This document shows, in pieces, positions 6,967 to 10,257 of a stretch of DNA of 10,257 nucleotides. The translations under genes and the position numbers were made by a program. This DNA comes from Cephalothrix simula. Lineage: Eukaryota > Nemertea > Palaeonemertea > Archinemertea > Cephalotrichidae. The notes beneath the pieces were generated by a model. The model had not been told where the DNA came from. It did no database searches and saw only the letters and a list, made by a program, of their open reading frames with translations. The DNA is taken from assembly GCA_035591015.1 (NCBI GenBank), contig JAXIUW010197843.1, forward strand, positions 1 to 10,257, given 5' to 3'. The stretch's first letter is position 1. Every line of letters starts with the position of its first letter.

Positions 6967-9580
6967 CTGTAAAATTAATGGCATTGATTACTTACAAGTT
7001 TAAAAATAACAGTAAGTTAAATTGGTTTCCTAATTTTTTTCCTTAATTTCAATTTGATCTTTACCTCACTAGCACCTTTGGCCAAAAGTGATGTTTTGCC
7101 GCACCCACTCTCTCCATGAAGAATGAGAGGATATGTTGACGATCCACATATGTATTCTTTTATCATTTCAATTACTTCCTCTCTTCCCTGTTAAAAGTTA
7201 TATTACGCAATTATAGCTTCTACAAAGGTAATGTTGTAAAATATGCAATGGTTAATCACCCTCGTAATAATGTGGATGTGATTTTAGCAATGAGTTTTCC
7301 TTACCTGAAAAATTCTACAAAACATATTGCACATGTGTAAATGCTGCAAGGATTCACCATATACTTTTATTTCGCTTAATTTTGACTGCTTTAGTACAGC
7401 TCTTTCGACTAGTTCAATGCAATGTTCATAGAAGTGATCCTACGAAAAAAACAATCAAGAAACTTCATGAGACCAATTAGTCTTTTCGTGAATTTACTGA
7501 AGAAGTTACCTTTAAATGTTTATTGATCTAAATTATTAATTTCTTACTTACCAGAAACTGCTCAAGGTAATCCTTATGAACATCTGAGTCTATGCCTTCG
7601 CCACTCCAGTCCACACTAAATCTTGCAATGTTAGATTCAGGAAGCTTTGCAGGTAACTTTTTATCCCTTAATCGTTCTAATAGGTGGCCGGCTTCTGTAT
7701 CAATTGACCATCCAGCGAAATCCATGAAATACCTAGCATAAGCTGATGCTACAGTATCTAAATTTGATATTGTCCTCATGTAAACTAAACAATGATCATT
7801 AACGTTTGCAGCTTTCAAAATCCCTTTGACGACTTCTCTTTCCGTCACTAAAGGAAATATACACTTTTATTTGAATAAATTTCGATGATAGAAAAAAAAT
7901 GATATAAAAGAATGAAAACAGAATGTGAGAATACCATGTGCTTATTTTAGTTTCTGTGAATTATCTAAGTTCCAAGTTCAATATCTACTTTACGGGTGCA
8001 TGGAGAAATGGATGATAATGGATAGTAAAAACGAGCGGATGAAGTCTTTAATAAATTTGATATGCTTTCCAATAAGACAGGAATAAAATCCACCAAAAAG
8101 AAGTACATCGGAAACCTTAATCTAAATGCTTCAGCATGATTTATGTATAACAAAAATACTAACCTGACATTCTGTAGTTGTGTAGCTGCTCTTCAGTGAA
8201 TCGCTTCATAACATAAAGAACATTAGCTGCCTTCGCAAGAGTCATTCTTATCCTTTCAAAGATACCCCACCAGGTATCTTGATCTGATTCCATTAGTGCT
8301 TTATTTCGCTAAAAAAGAAACAACTGGCAGTATTAACATCAATACACTTTGATAAAAGACATTCCAAGGGAACTCAAGAATTTTTTTTAGATTTTTGTAA
8401 TGATTTATTTTTTCATTCAAAAAAGGTGTGACTGAGACTAATTATGCCCACTGTTTTGAAACGGTGAACTGTATACTATAATTGTTAATTTGAAAATTAC
8501 CTTATTATTAAAGTTGACTAAAATAGAGCTAATAGGCTGAAGAATATAGACTGCAGGTATAGCGTTTTCATCTTTCTTATACCACGTGGTTAAAAGAGTT
8601 GTGTCTTCGATTTTATCTTTCAAAACATTGCATAACTTTTCAAATTCATCTCCTAAAATTTTGGCTGGCATTGGACGGTAGCCATACTTTTGGCAAATAA
8701 ATAGCTGAAAAAATATTCATTTTTTTAATTTTCATAAAATAAATTATACATATCTTACATCTAAACGTAGCGATTTTGAATGATAACTTACGACAAAATT
8801 AGGACCTGTTGAAAGTCGTTGACACGTTTCAATTTCTTGAAGACAAAGTTCAGTAGTCATGTGATCATCTGTGGCCTCGTCCCTGACCCCCCAACGCATG
8901 TCAACCACCTGAAGCGAACAAAAAGTATTGATGTATTGATGTAAACAACATGTATATTTCGTTAATGATGGAATATCTTGAACTGCAGAATGTCAATCAG
9001 GATATAGGCCAGGGGGCATGACATCAAACCCCTTGAACAGGAATGTTGGAGTCACGACGTTTGGCACAAAACCATAGATCACCATACATACTCACTTACA
9101 TTTCGGTTTTGGCATAACCGATTCACACGGTTCTATACATTCTGCTATGAAGAATAATTCAATGCTTCAATTTAATTTTGAAAATTCACCTCATAAAGTT
9201 TGTAGCCAAATAAAATAGATCAATTAAACTAACAGTCTACATTTAGGATTGTAAATATTTTTCCTTTATTAAGTCGCTCAATAATGGCAAATGCGTTATA
9301 GAAATTTATTAAATCGTGGCTATACTTTAGGCTACTTAACTTTGTAAAATTATTGATACACTGAATTATTGGCCATATATTTCATACTTAGATAGGTTCG
9401 ATAATTTAAAAAAAAATTTAAAAAATCATGAATGGATGCCCCTGGAAGTTAAAAGAATATGGAATAAAAATTCCACGTTAACTATGCGTACCTGAAATTC
9501 CAACCCATGTTTTTCTCTGCAATATTCTTTGATCTTTGGATAGATTTTTTCCATAAGAGCATTCCGCTCAACTTTTGTAT
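3025..9580 (-). CDS. NWD1-like: NACHT and WD-repeat domain protein, NWD1/NWD2-like (5' partial, 8 visible exons)
   Basis: Join of 9580-9492, 8908-8792, 8704-8501, 8308-8164, 7847-7552, 7439-7305, 7187-7065 and 6966-3025 gives 1682 complete residues plus one split codon, stop TAA at 3027-3025. All introns are GT-AG and the frame is kept throughout. Visible residues 1-70 carry VERNALM and VVDMRWGVRDEATDD, hallmarks of the DUF4062/TIR-like N-terminus of NWD1/NWD2. Walker A GESGCGKTS is at 353-361, Walker B LVMFLDSLDQL at 444-454, a winged-helix-like region at about 606-681, and WD40 strands at about 914-1535. The tail ends CILS. As family knowledge, these are cytosolic STAND/NLR-type ATPases whose WD repeats act as sensor or scaffold; the ligand here is unknown. 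Human NWD1 is about 1560 residues and NWD2 about 1740, so little beyond the first exon or exons is missing. Which paralogue it is cannot be settled by eye. Start codon and promoter lie past 10257. Confidence 0.93.
7065..7187 (-). CDS. Exon 7 of visible NWD-like gene (Walker A / P-loop exon)
   Basis: 123 nt, 41 codons, phase 0 at both ends, acceptor TTTTAACAG, donor GTAAAG. Visible residues 329-369. It begins GREEVIEMIKEY and carries the complete P-loop GESGCGKTS (353-361, catalytic Lys359), followed by LLAKGASE. Reading on into the 98-nt intron meets a stop within 20 codons, so retention of that intron would leave a protein ending just after the P-loop. Confidence 0.95.
7305..7439 (-). CDS. 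Exon 6 of visible NWD-like gene (helical, just before NACHT)
   Basis: 135 nt, 45 codons, phase 0 at both ends, acceptor CGTAG, donor GTAAGG. Visible residues 284-328, DHFYEHCIELV to CRIFQ. It looks helical and leads directly into the GREE motif that opens exon 7, the usual entry to a STAND/NACHT ATPase. Confidence 0.91.
7552..7847 (-). CDS. Exon 5 of visible NWD-like gene (pre-NACHT linker)
   Basis: 296 nt, acceptor TTCCTTTAG, donor GTAAGT. It supplies the last two bases of Val185 and residues 186-283. The segment between the N-terminal module and the NACHT domain includes VTEREVVKGIL, YARYFMDFAGWSIDTEAG and the end KDYLEQFL. A GTG at 7848 that could be read as a start is half acceptor AG and half exon, so it is not an initiation codon. 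Confidence 0.93.
7848..8163 (-). other. Phase-1 intron between visible exons 4 and 5 (316 nt)
   Basis: GT-AG intron splitting the codon for Val185. The 62-codon open frame inside it (8153-7965) shows no family similarity and lies between well-supported splice sites, so it is treated as chance. Nothing else is seen here. Confidence 0.85.
8164..8308 (-). CDS. Exon 4 of visible NWD-like gene
   Basis: 145 nt, entered in phase 0 and left in phase 1, acceptor TTTTTTAG, donor GTTAGT (weaker than the others). It codes visible residues 137-184 and the first base of Val185. DTWWGIFERIR and the end HNYRMS join smoothly to VTEREVVKG in exon 5, which is the expected family sequence across this junction. 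Confidence 0.9.
8501..8704 (-). CDS. Exon 3 of visible NWD-like gene
   Basis: 204 nt, 68 codons, phase 0 at both ends, acceptor TTTTTTCAG, donor GTAATT. Visible residues 69-136. It starts LFICQKYGYRPMP, completing the DUF4062-like fold after exon 2, and later has TWYKKDENAIPAVYILQPIS, also typical of NWD proteins. The open frame runs past the donor into the intron until a stop near 8438, so the end is set by the splice site and by the match of exon 4 to the family. Confidence 0.92.
8792..8908 (-). CDS. Exon 2 of visible NWD-like gene (VVDMRWGVRDEATDD exon)
   Basis: 117 nt, 39 codons, phase 0 at both ends, acceptor TTCAG, donor GTAAGT. It codes visible residues 30-68, beginning VVDMRWGVRDEATDDHM and ending STGPNFV. 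This is the most strongly conserved stretch of NWD1/NWD2 proteins and fixes the family assignment. Confidence 0.93.
8909..9491 (-). other. Intron between visible exons 1 and 2 (583 nt)
   Basis: The longest complete intron in the gene; the other six are 87-316 nt. It has GT-AG ends and is AT-rich. I see no exon, RNA gene or repeat of substance in it apart from a 5-bp hairpin (AACCG/CGGTT) near 9118. Confidence 0.85.
9492..9580 (-). CDS. Exon 1 of visible NWD-like gene (DUF4062 part)
   Basis: 89 nt. The acceptor is a T-rich tract ending TTTTTTACAG and the donor is GTACGC. It opens with AT, the last two bases of a codon split by a phase-1 intron (probably GAT, Asp), and codes visible residues 1-29 with TKVERNALM and ending HGLEFQ. 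In the family this segment follows an ISSTF-like strand at the protein N-terminus. That strand is absent here and must come from an exon to the right of the window. Confidence 0.9.
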
Positions 9581-9647
9581 CTGTAAAAAATATAAGTACA
9601 AAAAAGTCAATAAAAGTTTTAATTTATATTTTTTGGTTTTTTTTGAT

Positions 9648-9722
9648 AATTAGATAATACACAATTAGATAATACGACATAAACTCATGGAAAGGTAATA
9701 CCACATAAACTCATGGGAACCT
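9648..9722. repeat. Two short tandem duplications
   Basis: AATTAGATAATAC occurs at 9648-9660 and 9663-9675 (15-bp period). A 26-bp unit beginning AATAC and containing ACATAAACTCATGG follows at 9671-9696 and 9697-9722, with 22 of 26 bases alike. The arrangement suits replication slippage inside an intron. Confidence 0.8.
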
Positions 9723-9749
9723 TATTAGCAAAAAGCCGTTTATATTGCC

Positions 9750-9764
9750 AGAAGATTCCAGAAG
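9750..9764. promoter_or_regulatory. Candidate heat-shock element (three-unit nGAAnnTTCnnGAAn)
   Basis: AGAAGATTCCAGAAG fits the canonical trimeric HSF-binding consensus with no mismatch: GAA 9751-9753, TTC 9756-9758, GAA 9761-9763. It sits about 170 bp upstream of visible exon 1, inside an intron, so a role in transcription is only a possibility. In 10 kb of AT-rich DNA a chance match is not very unlikely. Confidence 0.3.
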
Positions 9765-10257
9765 AAATATTTTCCAGTAATGTAGTTAGCTCAGTTACCG
9801 CTACCTCAGAATAAAGGCGCTAGTAGTCTCATCACTCTTTCCTGCATCACAAAATTTTCGTCTATAGTAGAACGCTGTTACTACTGGTATTTTTAATGTC
9901 AAATACAAATAACTGGGGGAGGCGCTGATTGGATGGTACAAGAAAATATAGAAACACTACAATTATAGGTCACATAATGGATGGATAAATTGAATATGTT
10001 TTTGGTGATCATTTTACCTTGGGTCACCATTGATCTTTTCGTCCCTTATATTCTACTGTGATGATAGCAGCGTGGAACTGATTGACTCTCGTAAACCAAA
10101 AATGGGATTTGTTATATTTTCGACCAGTTTTTGGCTCATATTGGATCATATTGCGCTAGTTTCCCACCAGGTTTGGCATAAAATTTTGTGATGCGAGGAG
10201 TTAATCTGTTGTAAAAAAAACTTGTGCGACCGTGTAAGTTAATTGTATTGACCTTGG

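Larger units (their letters stand above)
9581..10257 (-). other. 3' part of the intron upstream of visible exon 1; no exon found
   Basis: Exon 1 begins in the middle of a codon, so this stretch must be intronic at least next to 9581. I looked on the minus strand for the ISSTF-like N-terminal exon followed by a donor and did not find it. The stretch holds two short tandem repeats (9648-9722), one heat-shock-element match (9750-9764) and a short inverted pair GGTGA/TCACC near 10002-10028, otherwise nothing. Confidence 0.7.

Noticed and set aside
6967-6984. ATG at 6984-6982 as the start of a 1319-residue protein
   Set aside because: The six codons MPLILQ are the end of an intron: TTTTACAG closes at 6967 and the upstream exon 7 joins in frame with family-typical sequence across the junction.
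7965-8153. 62-codon minus-strand open frame
   Set aside because: It lies wholly inside the intron between well-supported exons 4 and 5.
9783-9850. tRNA or tRNA-derived SINE head (TAGCTCAGTTA at 9787-9797 resembles an A box)
   Set aside because: No B box at the expected distance and no cloverleaf can be drawn.
1-10257. CRISPR array, prokaryotic defence island or operon
   Set aside because: No evenly spaced direct repeats, no tightly packed genes, and the single clear gene has spliceosomal introns.

Overview
The window looks like nuclear DNA from an animal. It is AT-rich, has little coding sequence for its length, and holds one multi-exon gene on the minus strand with GT-AG introns and an AATAAA signal just past the stop codon. 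There is no bacterial operon, Shine-Dalgarno signal, CRISPR array or confident RNA gene. The gene belongs to the NACHT and WD-repeat family (NWD1/NWD2). Six copies of TACATGTA, all in the first 2.9 kb, together with fold-back repeats, suggest a lophotrochozoan, perhaps a mollusc. That placement is an inference with modest confidence.

Right two thirds (3025-9580, minus strand): eight exons can be joined in frame, giving 1682 visible residues that end in a natural stop. The order is the end of an N-terminal DUF4062/TIR-like module, a linker, a NACHT ATPase with intact Walker A (GESGCGKTS) and Walker B (LVMFLDSLDQL), a winged-helix-like region, and a long WD40 region with a basic tail ending in CILS, a possible CaaX lipidation box. 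Seven short exons carry everything up to the P-loop. One 3.9 kb exon carries the rest. The first visible exon opens inside a split codon, so the 5' exon or exons, start codon and promoter lie beyond 10257. The apparent ATG at 6984-6982 is in an intron and is not the start.

Left third (1-3024): no recognised gene. From about 261 to 1471 lies a composite inverted-repeat element. Its outer arms match at 24 of 25 bases. Inside is a fold-back of about 640 bp (301-937) with four degenerate copies of a CCACCTGGTGG core, two on each strand. A second inverted pair (940-956/1408-1424) encloses a block with ten GGATT pentamers, all on one strand. From 1475 to 3024 are a 104-nt imperfect palindrome, several hairpins, and two weak candidate plus-strand exons.

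Far right (9581-10257): the 3' part of an intron, with short tandem repeats and one three-unit heat-shock-element match.

Functionally the window carries one signal-transducing ATPase gene of the NLR/STAND type next to transposon-derived sequence. I see no multi-gene system. The points most worth a second look are the C-terminal CaaX-like motif and the nested fold-back element.
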